From assembly GCA_037447605.1 (NCBI GenBank), contig CM074817.1, forward strand, positions 1,132,732-1,182,002: a stretch of DNA of 49,271 nt. Reading direction: 5' to 3'. This DNA is from Zygnema circumcarinatum (lineage: Eukaryota > Streptophyta > Zygnematophyceae > Zygnematales > Zygnemataceae). The notes beneath the pieces are model-generated. The model did no database searches and had not been told where the DNA came from. It saw nothing but the letters and a program-made list of their open reading frames with translations. Positions within the stretch are counted from its first letter, which is position 1; every line of letters begins with the position of its first letter. This document shows, piece by piece, positions 10,328 to 22,410 of the stretch. The translations under genes and the position numbers were made by a program.

Positions 10328-13300
10328 ATGAACAACCCGTTTCCGAGAGAGCCTCCGGAGCTCCCTCTCGTGAAGGGAGGGCTCCTGTTCCATGCCCAAG
10401 ACATTCCGTTACAAAAATTCGGAGCAGGCGAGGAGTTCTCTGTGAGGTGGGACCCACAGAACGGCGGAGCTCTGCAAGTATGGCACAACAGGTTGGCAAA
10501 CCAGCTATGACCTGAAGGACAATACGTCATCCAACAATGGTGGGAGAGCGAGCGAGAGAGCGGGGGGCGAGAGAGAGAGGGAGAGGGAGAGTGGAAGAGA
10601 GGGAGAGGGAGAGAAGGAGAAAGGGAGAGAGAGAAAGAGGGAGGGGGAGAGAGGGAGAGGGAGGGGGAGAGGGAGAGAGAGAGGGAGAGGGAGGGAGAGG
10701 AAGGGAGAAGGGGGGAGGGGGACAGGGAGAGAGAGAGGGAGGGCGAGGAAGGGAGAAGGGGGGAGGGGGAGAGGGAAAGTGGGAGAGAGAGAGAGAGAGA
10801 GAGGGTAAAAGCAGATTACGATCAGAAGTTTGAAGGCAATTCTCGTACTTTTTGGGCATTCGCTAATGCTGAGCTGGAAGGGAGGAGAGCGTTGTGAGAG
10901 AGATCGTAGGAGGGATGAAGGGGAGAGGTCTGACTCACATTTTGGGGCAAGCAGTGAACCGGATCGGGTCCTTTGGAGCTCCCTCCCGGGAGAGTCCTTT
11001 GTTACGGCGGCGCTTTCGAGAGAGAGTGTGAGAGAGAGCCATGGATCGTACGCAGTGGGAGAGAAGGTGGAGCTCATATGCAGGCACCAAACAGGCAAGC
11101 AAACTTTGATCCTTACTAGTCATGTTAGCCCCATGCTTTGCACATGCTCCTTCATTCCAATGAGAAACAATCCTTGCTAGCATTGATTCTTTTAATCATT
11201 TCAGAAATAGAATGGGTCTTAGAGAAAAGTTGGGATTGGAGGTGATTGATCACTTGCATGACGATAATGATGAAGGGGTTGGCTTTCACTCTGCAGTTGA
11301 ATTCATTACCACTTTTAACCCAAAGGAGATCGGCACCATAGACCGATCCAAAGCTGTCACAGACTATGTCAGAGCCCTCTCGAAAGGAGAAGGAAAAGGG
11401 GAAGAGGAAGACGAAGAAGATGAAGAAGAAGAAGAGATCTCAGATTTGTCTCAAAGGTCTCTCATTCGACTAAGTTCCGACTCTGACTCGGACGCATCAT
11501 CCGGAATACAGGAGGTGTTGCAATTTGACTCGGACGAGTCGACTTCAAGCAGTGTGTTTGAATTGGCCAGCCAAGATTCGGAACTTGACTCAACTGTGTT
11601 CTATGAAACCAACATTGGAGAAACGGCACAAAACATAGAAAGTCAGAGTGAGGTTTCTAAGCAAGAGCTGCTTCTGTTGAATGAGGAAAAGGAGGGTCAG
11701 AAACTTGTAGTTGGAGGGTGGCTATTTGTAGATATTGAGGAAGCTGAAGAGTGGATGAGGACTAATGAGCAAAAGGGAAGCTATAGAGGAGGCAAAGGTA
11801 GGTGGAGACCCACATTTTTGGACCACCATATGATGGAAATTTCTGAGGAAGAAGAGCCGAAAAATGGAGCGGCTCGGTATTGGCTGATATTTGAAGAGGC
11901 AGAACATCATAGGCTTAGTTTTACTGTCACTTTAGAGCAGCCACCGTATTTAAAGGAGCAGTTTGAGGAGTACAGCGATGCATGCAGGTCTTCAGAGTAT
12001 GGAGAGAGCGAAGAATGCGGAGGAGTAGTAGGTGATAACTACATTCAATCAGACGATGAAACTCGATTCTCGGAGGATAGTATGAGCTTAAGCAGAAGAA
12101 TCCGTCGCAGTATGCCTCTGGATATTAAAAATTCTGCAGATATTGCTCGTGGAAAGGCTAAGGAAAAGTACCTTCAAATGTCGATCCCCCGGCATTCACT
12201 TGAGTGGCTATTTGGAGAGTCGCCGATTCCTGCATTCAGTTTAGCAGGAGGAGGAGGAGGAGGAGGAGGAAAAGGAGGGAGAGGGGGAAAGGGAGGGGGG
12301 ATTCATTCAGCTTCTAATCCAAATCTCCTCTCCAATTCAAGATACAAAAATGGGGTTGCTTCTTTAAACATAAACCGGACTGCAACATACTCCCCCCGAC
12401 CGATTGTTATTTCTTTATCCGCTCCTTCTTTATCAAGGACGGAAGCCATTAGGGTTAGGAAAACAGCAAGCAAAGATGTGATTTGGGGGTCTCAAGGAAA
12501 TGGAAAGCTCCGAAGTCAGAAGTTTCAACTAAACAGGATTCAACTCACTTATGCATCCCAACAAGATGAACGGATATTTGGGTTTGGAGAACAGTTTTCT
12601 TACCTGGATATGAAGGGTCGCAGGGTACCGATTCTTGTACAGGAGCAGGGCCTAGGCCGAGGAGACCAGCCTATTACAGCTGCTGCAAATTTAGTTGCAC
12701 ACAGGTGAAATTTTTTTCTTACACTGCTGACTTTTTTGGAGGATTTTGATGCCAAAGTTAGGTCATTCGACCTTGAACTATGTTCTCATTCATCTTTTCT
12801 TTCTGCTTTCTCTGCTCTCAGGGTTGGAGGTTCTTGGCATACAACTTATGCCCCAGTGCCGCATTACATCACATCTGAAATGAAGTCGCTCTACCTTGAA
12901 GGATATCGCTATGCTGTTTTTGACCTGCGATTGAATGACAGAGTACAAGTACAGGTAGGGGCTCTCCCTCCAATCCCTCCTTGCCTTCCTGTCATCTCTT
13001 TCCTTCTCCCGCTATCAATACTTTTTCATTTTTTTTTTTTTTTTTTTGCTATCTCTATCAATTTTACCCTGATTCTAAGAGCCTGCTTCTTGTTTCAGGT
13101 CCATGGCCGCAGATTGAAAGGGTTTATCATCCATGGCCGCAATCCTGCAGAGCTCATAGAGCGATACACGGCAGCCATTGGACGCATGAGGGAGCTTCCA
13201 AGATGGATATTGAAAGGAGCGATCATTGGAATGCAGGGTGGAACTGAGAGAGTTCGAAAAGTTTGGGAGCAGTTGAAGGAACACAAAGTGCCCGTTTCTG

Positions 13301-15828
13301 CCTTTTGGTTGCAGGTGAAAAATCTCTGAACATATGTCCTATCTATTGCCGATTTGAGTAAGAGCAGCTCAGAAGGATCGTAGAGTGGTTATGTTTTCCG
13401 AGTTGACATGCATGCATTGTTTTGAACAAGGATTGGCTTGCTTAAAGTTCAGACACAGTTTCAAAATGGTGGAGAATAAGTTGTTTGGGTTTGCTGACTG
13501 CTCGTGCATTCATTCTGTTGCACTCACTCAGTCACTTTTCATTCTGTTGTTTCATTTTGTTGTTGTTTCGTTTTGTTGTTGTTTTATTTTGTTGTTGTTT
13601 CATTTTGTTGTTGTTGCTGTTGTTGTTCAGGACTGGGTCGGTCAGCGGAAAACAAGCATTGGATGGCAGCTGTGGTGGAATTGGGAGGTGGACTCGGACC
13701 ATTACCCGCAGTGGGAAAAGCTCACTGCTGATTTGAAGAGCGAGGGAGTTCGAACCATGGCATATATCAACCCTTTCATTGCACCTGTAAGCACCATCAT
13801 GCTGCTCTTGCATGGTGCATCCTTTACCTTGTTTTTTTATTATTTTGATGAAGACTCCCCCATATCTGTACATTTGCTACTTTCAGCGAGTATAAATGCA
13901 ACGTTTTCATGTGGCTAATTTGCTTTCACACTTTTTCTAAATGATTTTGTCTGAGCAGTCTGATGAGAAGTCGAACCGAAGGCGAGACTTCTTCAAAGAA
14001 GCTTTGAGTAAAGACTATTTATTGAAAAACAGGAAGGGAGAGCCGTACTTTATTCCAAACACAAGCTTCAGTGCGGGCATGGTTGACATCACCAATCCAG
14101 ATGCGAAAGCATGGCTGAAAGAGATCATAAAAGGAATGACTGCTGGAGGGGTCCAAGGATGGATGGCTGATTTTGGAGAAGCTCTTCCCTTTGACTGCGT
14201 TCTCTTTTCAGGTAAAGCAGTTATGATAGTTTCCAAAATACAGTCAATGACAATGACAGAACGATTTGATGCTAAATGCATGGCAGTGAAACGTAAACGG
14301 CAGCTGTAACATCGTTTTCTTACTTCTTACATCATTCGTTTTCATACTTCTTGCAGGCGAAAATCCTGCCGATGTACATAATCGCTATCCCGAGCTTTGG
14401 TCAGAACTCAATAGAGAGGTTGTGGAGGAGAGGGAAGAAGAAATCGCAAAGGAGAAGCAGCAGCAGCAGCAGCAGCAAGCAATTGGAGATGACGAAACTT
14501 GGAACTCTGAAGTTCGGACGGCAGAAAATGACGATGAAGACAAGCATGTTTTCTTCGCCAGAGCAGGATATAGAAACAGTCCAAAATCTGCAACTCTCTT
14601 CTGGGAAGGAGATCAAATGGTTAGCTGGCAAAGGCATGATGGAATTAAGAGCTCGGTAACTGGTCTTCTCAGCGGCGGACTTTCTGGATTTTCCCTAAAT
14701 CACAGGTAAAGCAAGCAAGCGAGCAAGCAGCTCTGTTCGTCTCACAATTTTCTTGAAAACAGGCACAGATATTGATCAGATTTAACGAGTATGTGGATGT
14801 TTGGATGCAGTGATGTTGGCGGATACTGCACTGTGGATCATCCTTTACTCAAAATTCACCGCAGCGAGCAGCTTCTCATGCGATGGATGGAGGTTAATGC
14901 GTTTACGACTATCTTCCGCACTCATGAGGTGGGCAGGTTGTCTCCATAACATGCATTTCAGTTTTTGAGGGGATGCAAGGCAGAGAAATGGCAGAAAAAG
15001 GCACAGAAAGTTTTACTTTTGTCTTGTTTGTATATTGCAGGGCAACTCTCCAGCATCCAATGCTCAATTCTACGATAACTCGACGACTATGGCCCAGTTT
15101 GCACGTTGTGCAAATATTTACAAAGCATGGGAGTTTTACAGGATACTTCTTGTCAAGGCAAGTGTTCTGATAAGAATCTGTTTGCACTGCTTGTCAATCT
15201 GTCCTCTAAAGAGAAAAAAATGCATGCAGATAATCTGCAACCTTTCTATTCCGCAACTGCAAACCTAACGACAGAAGAATCCATAGGCATCATTCAACGT
15301 TAACATTCCGTTTGTGTTCTTTTGAGCAGGAAGCAGCTGCAACCGGAATGCCAGTTGTGAGACACATGTTCCTTCATTATCCGCATGACCGAACAGTTTA
15401 CAAACTGGTCTATGAACAATTTCTTGTTGGAACGGAGCTTCTTGTAGCTCCTGTTTTAGACAGAAACTGCAGCCAAGCACAGGCATACCTGCCTGCTGGT
15501 GATCAATGGGTGCATCTCTGGACCGGAAAGGTAATGAAAATAGCTGTTTCTTCAACTTCTTCTGCGATATCTTATCAATTTTTGCAAACACGCGCGTAGA
15601 AAACGGTGTGCTTTCTTTGCATGTTTGCAAAAACCCTGACGCTCGACTCTGGTAAACCACTTGCAGACATATGGAGCCCATCCTGACGGCAAGATTGGAG
15701 TGAAGGTATCTGTGGATGCTCCAATTGGTTTTCCCGCCGTGTTTTTGAAGAAAGGTTCAACAATTGCAGATGAATTTCGGAATAATCTTGTTTCTGTCGG
15801 AGTTCTTGAAGAAACGGCACACGCTTAG
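10328..15828 (+). CDS. GH31 glycosidase, plant YihQ/sulfoquinovosidase-like
   Basis: Twelve exons: 10328-10491, 10952-11094, 11297-12704, 12822-12954, 13099-13314, 13631-13786, 13959-14211, 14357-14705, 14811-14928, 15041-15157, 15330-15530 and 15667-15828; 1139 aa. Introns 2 and 10 have GC donors. The protein resembles bacterial YihQ, which cleaves sulfoquinovose glycosides from the sulfolipid SQDG, and its uncharacterised plant relatives. The catalytic nucleophile is Asp811 in GWMADFGE and the acid/base is Asp910 in FWEGDQ. Of the five sulfoquinovose-recognition residues of E. coli YihQ (Gln262, Gln288, Arg301, Trp304, Tyr508), four are kept (GMQGG, WLQDW, Trp704, Tyr946 in DVGGY), but Arg301 is Gln701 (GWQLWW). 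The N-terminal third carries a long acidic insertion, a poly-Gly tract and, later, a poly-Gln run. No clear signal or transit peptide is seen. The beta-sandwich exon 3 is the least certain. Confidence 0.92.
10549..10804. repeat. GA-rich polypurine tract in GH31 intron 1
   Basis: GAGA/GGGA repeats fill most of the first intron of the GH31 gene, purine on the coding strand. The long Pro/Ser/Leu frames on the other strand are repeat artefacts. Confidence 0.9.
10952..10954 (+). other. NAGNAG tandem splice acceptor
   Basis: The acceptor of GH31 intron 1 is AAGCAG, so exon 2 may start at 10952 or 10955. Both keep the frame and differ by one residue (His-Asn-Ser-Ser against His-Asn-Ser before Glu-Pro-Asp). 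Confidence 0.5.
11095..11296 (+). other. GC-AG intron 2 of the GH31 gene
   Basis: Donor CAG|GCAAGC and acceptor CTCTGCAG|TT. Only this pair keeps the frame from ICRHQT into VEFITTFNPKE; the nearer acceptors at 11180, 11204 and 11210 are all in the wrong phase for this donor. GC donors with a strong GCAAG match are a known minor class. Confidence 0.65.
12247..12300 (+). repeat. In-frame GGA repeat encoding poly-Gly
   Basis: A run of GGA and GGG codons within exon 3 of the GH31 gene gives a Gly-rich stretch with Lys and Arg (GGGGGGGGKGGRGGKGGG). It separates the acidic insertion from the catalytic half. Confidence 0.85.
13548..13628 (+). repeat. GTTGTTGTTT minisatellite at a splice acceptor
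   Basis: About five imperfect units of TTTTGTTGTTGTTTCA, ending in GTTGTTCAG, make up the polypyrimidine-like zone before exon 6 of the GH31 gene. The exon encodes the substrate-contact motif. Confidence 0.75.
15158..15329 (+). other. GC-AG intron 10 of the GH31 gene
   Basis: Donor AAG|GCAAGT, a textbook GC donor, and acceptor GAGCAG|GA. It joins YRILLVK to EAAATGMPVVRH in phase 0, exactly where relatives read continuously. It is the second GC-AG intron in the same gene. Confidence 0.9.
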
Positions 15829-16540
15829 AGAAGAAGACGGCGAAGTCGGCTCCTTCTCCATTGCTCGGATGGTTTTCTAAGGCTTAGGATTGTTAGGAGT
15901 TTGATTTGCCTTTTATTGCCTTTAGAAAAGTTGAGAGCACGCCCTTATTTTTGCAGGTTTTCCGTCTGTATAAATGTATTTCGCTTCAAATGTAGGTCAG
16001 GACCTGCTGCACTCCAGCATATTTCTGTATATTTCAGCAATTCTTTTTAGTCTTTTTTAGAGGAGCAGCGCTTCCCGTGTGAATCTTTTTTTCTTGTGAA
16101 TAGTCATGAAGCTGAAATCAGTAAAAGATGAGGCATTGCTCCCATTCATTGCAAAGAAACTTTCATGGGAATGCAAGTGAGCATGGCAACGATTCATTCA
16201 CTTACAGGCCTTCCCTGTTTGGAGAAATGGTCAGAGTGAACTGACACGCAAGCTGCCTTCACATCTTCAATCTGCTGCACATTAAGCATTTGAAACTCAT
16301 CTCCTTTCTTGCAAGCTGCAACGACCTCATAATGTTGGCTTCAAATGAAAACGTTTCACATCTTTCAAAAATCACAACACCACACATTTCTTCAGTCTTC
16401 CCTTCCCTTTCCCTTCCTCCCAATTTCCTCCACAGATGGGCCCAAGCGAGAGCCAAATCCCTCCCTTGTCCTTCTCAGTTCCCTTCACTAGCCCCACTTT
16501 CTAAACCACGAATTCCCTTCCTGCATTATGGCGTACATAG
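15829..16540. other. GH31 3' flank and CNX1 upstream spacer
   Basis: No gene is seen. The first part is AT-rich with TGTATAAATG near 15967 and probably holds the GH31 3' UTR. The last part leads into the CNX1 promoter element. Confidence 0.5.
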
Positions 16541-16593
16541 CCAATCACGACTCGCCAAGTGTACAACTTGTACACGTGGCGCGTCGTCATTGG
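16541..16593 (+). promoter_or_regulatory. Paired inverted ERSE element, CNX1 promoter
   Basis: CCAAT (16541-16545), 8 bases, GCCAAGT (16554-16560), 11 bases, ACACGTG (16572-16578), 10 bases, ATTGG (16589-16593). The right half read on the minus strand is a perfect ERSE-I (CCAAT-N9-CCACG); the left half has one mismatch (CCAAG). It lies 112 bp before the CNX1 start codon. ERSE is the NF-Y plus bZIP site of ER-stress genes. The layout recurs at two other loci in this window. Confidence 0.75.
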
Positions 16594-16705
16594 CTGTTGC
16601 TCGCTTTCAAGCTCGAAGGAGCCTCTTTCCCCTCCCTCCCTCTTTCTCCGTTCCTTCCACTCTCCTTCTCTCCCTCGTCCAAGCTCTCCCTGCTGCCGCG
16701 AAGCC

Positions 16706-19700
16706 ATGGCTTCCCCGGGGCACGACCACGACAGCTGCGGGGTTCCTGCAGTCCCCGGAGCCCCCTCCTCTTCGTACGCGCTGCTCTCTGTCGAGGAAGC
16801 CACCTCCATCGTGCTGGCGCATGCCCTGCGCCTGCCTGTCGTCACGCTGCCCTTCAACGCTGCCTATGGCTCCATGTTGGCAGAGACGGTCTATGCGAGG
16901 GAGCCTCTGCCGCCATATCCTGCATCTATCAAGGTCAGCGCTAAGCCTCCTTTTTCTGCTACTGCTCGCTTCCAATTCTCGGCTTTCAAACCTTAAAACT
17001 CTCATGATAGGCCTGCTTTCCAAAGCATTGGAAGTCTTGTGGAATTCTAAACATCCCTGAGAATGGACGGAATTCTGAGCGTCGAAAAGATGGCAAAGCA
17101 GGGAAATGTCTGAATGCTTTAGCTGCTATATTAAGCTTTTCCGAGGTTCGGCAACTTTAAGGCACTCCTCATACCTTTTCATGATCCTGTAAAGCCCTCT
17201 CCAACTATCACAATGCGGCTACAACTTGAAAACTAAGGTTATGGTTATGAAAGGTGCTGTGCACGCAATGCGTTCCGTTATTGCGTAACTGAATGCTGGC
17301 CGGAGTCGTTACGTGATTTCAGTCCAGAATTTTTTTCATGGCACGAATGAACCACGGTTCTTTTGGAAAGGCTCTACGAGCATTGCCTTGATAAAAAGAA
17401 TTGCGCCTGCTTCATATTTGCTGTCTTTGATCACTCAATTTTTCATCTGTTTCCTTCGCTTCCTCTTTTTTCTTGCTCTCTATAGGATGGTTATGCTGTT
17501 ATCGCTGAGGACGGCCCTGGAGAGTATCCAATAATTGCTGAAGCACGGGCTGGAGATGACGCAGCCAATGTAGTGGTGACACCTGGCACGGTGGCTTACA
17601 TTACCACTGGAGGTAAGGCCTTTTTCATTTTTTTTTCATTTTTTGGGTTGTTTTTTTTGAAATCTGTGCCCCTTCTCACTTGGACAACGTCTGAATATTT
17701 ATGCACTTACACATTACATTTTCTTTTTGTAAGTTTCCATCGCTAATTGCACTGCATATGCCCTTAGAGGTCTCGAGACAATGGTCCTGCGTAGACACTC
17801 TCCAAAAAGAAAAAATGCACTTTAAAGTATTTTCCTTGTTTTCTTGTCTTTCTTTTCACTCCAATTTCTTACATGCAAAATGCGCATGTAGCGCTGTGGA
17901 TGAAAGAAACAGCATAAGTCGTGAGGAGAACAATTTCACATTGTCCGTTTCCTTCTAGTTGAGTACTTTATTTGGTTTCAAAGTGCAGGCCCTGTGCCCG
18001 AGGGAGCAGATGCAGTCATTCAAGTAGAAAATACATTGCCACTGCCCGATGGAGAAAATAACCAGAAGAGAGTGAAGATTGTGAAGGGCGCAAAGAAAGG
18101 CGAAGATATTCGACCTGTGGTAAATTTTTTCCCTTGTTTTCACGTCCAGACTAGACTAGACTAGAACAAGACATGTCTAGAGCAGACAAATCAACAGACA
18201 CATCTTTACTGTAAACTCTCTGCTCTTGTTCTTTTGAGAACACATACAATTCAGTCTTGCGAGGAACTTCACCAATTTTTTTTTTTGGCTTCACCCTGCA
18301 GGGCTCTGACATTACGGAGGGGGAGATAGTTCTGAAAGCGGGCGTCGTAATCAAGGCTGCAGAAATTGGCCTTCTTGCAGCCGTGGGGGCTACTGAAGTG
18401 AAGGTACGATTTTCCAGCCACGCACGCCTGTACTTTGTCACGCTTTGTTTATCTAAATGAAAGACATCGGAGTTAATCCAGTTACTCTCGCACCTCCCTT
18501 CTCCTTGCCAACGATTACCTCCCATATCTCCTCTCCATGGGTAGTCATCAGGATGATTGGAGCAGAGGTAGTTGTCCGCCTCTGGTCGCATATGTACTCT
18601 TGAACGGTGGGATAGAACTGGTGACGTGGCATTGATTACGTGGCATTAGTGACGTGGCAGGTGTATCCGAAGCCCATGGTTGCTGTGCTCTCAACCGGAG
18701 ATGAACTGGTGGACCCACAAGATAGAGCCACCCCGGGCCGCGGAATGGTAGGCTGTACCTTGCTCGGCAGAAAGTGGGAGAGGGTGAATCTTTGAAGTGG
18801 AATTTTAGGGTTTCAGGGTTGTGTTTGACCTTCCTATGTTCAGGATCTGAGGGCTCTTATTTGGAAAGAGCTTCTCTTATCGTTTCCCTTCGTCTCCTTT
18901 CTCCTCTCATACGTTTTTTTTAGTAAACTTTTGCCCTCTTTATTTGCTTTGGCCTCGAACTTCTGGATAAAGTTCTAAAATGAAATTCAATGTTACCGTG
19001 TTGACAGATTCGAGATGCAAATCGGGCAATGCTTTTAGCTGCAGCAAGCAGCCATGGCTGCCGCACAATGGATCTTGGCATAGCAAGAGATGTAGAAGGA
19101 GACTTGGAGAAAAAGTTGGATGCTGCACTTGAAGCGAAATGTGACATTTTTATTACCACAGGAGGGGTGTCTATGGGGGATCGGGACCTCGTCAAACCAC
19201 TTCTAGAAAGAAGGGGGAAAGTCCACTTCGGAAGGGTGAGATTTTGATGCCTTTTTTTACCTTCTGCTCATCCCTTTCATTTCAAACTGGGTCACCTAAT
19301 GCTTAACGCTCAATAGAGTGAGTGACATGCAGGTTTTGATGAAGCCGGGAAAGCCGCTGACATTTGCTACTATCGATATTCCTGTGGGAGAAAGAGGAAG
19401 CCATAGAGTCTTGGCTTTTGCTCTGCCTGGAAACCCTGTCAGCGGAGTTGTCTGCTTCAACCTCGTTGCTGTACCCGCTATTCGAAAGCTTTCAGGCCAC
19501 GCCGATCCCTCCCTTCGAAGGTGCGGTTTATAATGCCTTTTGTGCCCTTTTTCCAGCTCCCCTCCCCCCCTTTCTCCGCCTCTTCTATTCCTTTTCAAAA
19601 CCCCACTATAGCCCATGTCTTACAAACCCTTTCTATCGCAAGCCAATGTGATTAACATGTCACTACCATGTTGTAATTCTCAACGATTTTGCTTGTTGAT

Positions 19701-22410
19701 CACAACCTACGTGGGAGAGGTAACAGAGTGCAGGCACGTGTGAAGCAGCCTCTGAAGCTCGATCCGGAACGTCCTGAGTATCATCGCTGCACTTTGCGTT
19801 GGGAGGGAGATGATGGAACCGGTCAACCAGGGTATCTCTTCCTCCTCCTTCTCTCCTTCTTTCTTCCTCCTTCCCTTTTTTCCTTTTTCTGAAGTTGATG
19901 GTCTTGAAAGCCCTCAAATTTTGGGAACCGTATTCCTTGAACACATCTCTCGTAGATGACGCTTTTTTAGATGGGGAAGTGAGTAGAACTCAAGACAAAC
20001 ATTTTCCAAGGTTTCGTTCGAGGGATGCATGGAGACTATCCTTACGTTCTAACTTTGCCATTGGATGAATCTCTCTATGCAGACTAACGAATATGAAACT
20101 TGCCCTTTTTCATGAGCAACATATTTGATGTGCAGCTGATTCAAACCCTATCTTTCACACTTTCTGTTTGGAAACAGCTTTGTCGCAGAAAGTACAGGCC
20201 GTCAGATCAGCAGTCGCCTGCTCAGTATGAGATCAGCCAATGCCCTTTTGGAGCTTCCTCGAGTTGCTGGAATTCTGCGTTCCGGGACACTCGTTTCGGC
20301 CCTTTTGATCGACGATATAGCTACCATGCCTACTCCCTCCTCCCCTATCCCTATCTGCCCTCCCACTGCGGCATCTCCAGTGCCCCCTAGGGATGGTGGC
20401 AGCCATGGGGAACATATGCATGGGGGCCATAGCCATGGGCATAGCCACGGGAAGCACTCGCATACGGGTCATAGCCATGGAGAAATGCGGCATGAAGGGA
20501 GTGGGCATGGAGAGAGTGAGAGGGGAGTGAAGAAGGTGGAAGAGGATAACGGGGAGAATGTAGTGAAGGTGGCCATTTTGACTGTCAGCGACACCGTGGC
20601 AGCTGGGCGTGGACCTGATCGAAGGTGAGTTCGTTACAGAGGAAAAGAGGAGAGGAAAGAAGAATCTTGTTTCAAGAAGTGGGAAGAAGTGGGAAGAAGT
20701 GGAAAAGCGCAAGCCGAAACTTTACTATAGAATCCATTCTTCAGTTTCTATACACACAAAATAATGTCAGTTATACATTTTTTAGCTGATTTCAGCTTTC
20801 CTGGCCTGAGATATGCAGTGGGCCAAGAGCTGCAAGTGCTGTGGAAGCGTTGTCGGAGCGGTTGGGAGGAGCTTCCGTAGTAGCCATGGCAGCTGTGCCG
20901 GATGAGGTAGAAGCAATACAGACAGTGCTGAAGAAGTGGAGTGATGAGGAGAAAGTGAACCTCATCATCACAACAGGTAGGAACAGAGACTCTTTCTTCT
21001 CACTATTGAAAAGATGTCAGATATTAAGTGTGAAAGTTTTTCGACTCTAGAGTGTCGTCCAAGACTGCTTTTTCAAAACAATAACTCTTCAACTCTAGGC
21101 TTCTTTCTTGAAACCCCTAACTGATCAACCAACAACAACAACAGTCAACAGTACATTTTCGAACTCCTAACTCTTCATGTCATCTATGTAGCCAGCTGCA
21201 GTATTCGGCCAGCTTAATCAATACTCTGTCAAACTGAAGAACTGTGATACCTTCGTCAGAGATATTGCTCCCTCATTCTATTGTTCTTCCATCTACCTCT
21301 CCTGTTTTCGGCCTTTGCTTCAAATGAATGATCAGGTGGAACTGGCTTTTCGCCGCGCGACGTGACACCGGAAGCTACCAAGCCATTGCTGGAGAGGGAG
21401 GCGCCTGGACTTGTTCACGTCATGCTGGCGGAGAGCTTGAAGGTGCTTGTGACTTTTATGTATTTTTTCGCTCCAAACTTGTCTGATTATGTTACAATGT
21501 ATATTTTGTTGTTCTTAGACTGAACGACCTACTGGTGTTGGATGACTTGTGAACCCTGACCACAGGTGTTTTTCTATGTTGAAGATAAACATCGAGTATT
21601 TGGACCCCATGGCTTTTGCTTTGGCTTTTGCATTGCAGTATACTTTTTGGAGATGATTGGAGTCAGCTACTCTTAAATCAATGGCCATTTTGCTCCTATT
21701 GTTGGTGAAAATCTGAAGGAGTGGATGTGTGGCCCTATCGCAGGTGACACCAACGGCTATGCTGTCGAGAATGGCAGCCGGAATTCGTGGAAGCTCGCTG
21801 GTCAGTCATCACCAGTCCCCTCTCTCTATCCTCCCCGTTCCTTCTCCCATCGTTTTTGAATCAGTCAACAGGCCCTCTTTCTTGTTTGATGAACAAAATG
21901 GAAAACCAAATCACCATGCATCAAGTCTTCTACTTGCATCGCAATTTTCATGGCAAGTGACTCGAGTGCAGCAATCCAGGCGCTTTGTTGCATGCAACAA
22001 CAATCTTGTTGTCGTCGTTGTTGCTGTTGTCGCGTTGTGCCCTTATAAGGCCTTATAGGTCCTTATAATCCCCTTTATGTCGCTGTTGGTGATGCGTATG
22101 CTTTACTCAACGCGCACATGAAATCCCCTTACGATGAAAAAGCTTTTTGAACTGTTGAAGCTCGAAAAATATGTGAACAGGAGGATTAGTCCTGAGACAG
22201 ATTCAATACCTTGATTTTAGATTTTCTGACCCCACCCATCCGGTCCTATGCATGCATATGCCGCAGATAGTGAACATGCCGGGGAACCCCAACGCCGTAG
22301 TGGAGTGTTTGGAGGCCATACTGCCCGCTCTCCCGCACGCTCTCAAGCAGCTGCGCGGAGAGAAGCGCGAGAAGCACCCCCGCCATGTCCCTCATGCCGG
22401 GCCGTCATAG
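16706..22410 (+). CDS. CNX1: CNX1, molybdenum cofactor synthesis (MoeA-MogA fusion)
   Basis: Thirteen exons: 16706-16933, 17486-17612, 17989-18119, 18302-18403, 18661-18747, 19008-19235, 19333-19520, 19727-19831, 20178-20624, 20819-20976, 21336-21442, 21744-21800 and 22267-22410; 702 aa. The C-terminal G domain (from about residue 527) adenylylates molybdopterin and the N-terminal E domain inserts molybdate, giving active Moco in the cytosol. The order E then G is the plant order; animal gephyrin is G then E. E-domain marks: [73 protein letters not shown]-domain marks: [61 protein letters not shown]. The linker (residues 474-509) has 13 histidines in HSHG-like repeats. The C-terminus is shorter than in Arabidopsis, ending HVPHAGPS. 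Confidence 0.97.
18620..18660 (+). repeat. Triple ACGTGGC repeat ending at a splice acceptor
   Basis: Three copies of (G/T)ACGTGGCA(TT) lie in tandem at the 3' end of CNX1 intron 4; the last copy supplies the acceptor (GACGTGGCAG before exon 5 at 18661). ACGTGGC is the plant ABRE/G-box core, so the array could also bind bZIP factors. Confidence 0.7.

Noticed and set aside
11205-11296. Start of a separate gene at the ATG at 11212
   Set aside because: The frame continues the GH31 domain, and a phase-compatible GC-AG intron joins it to the upstream exons; the start of the frame lies inside that intron.
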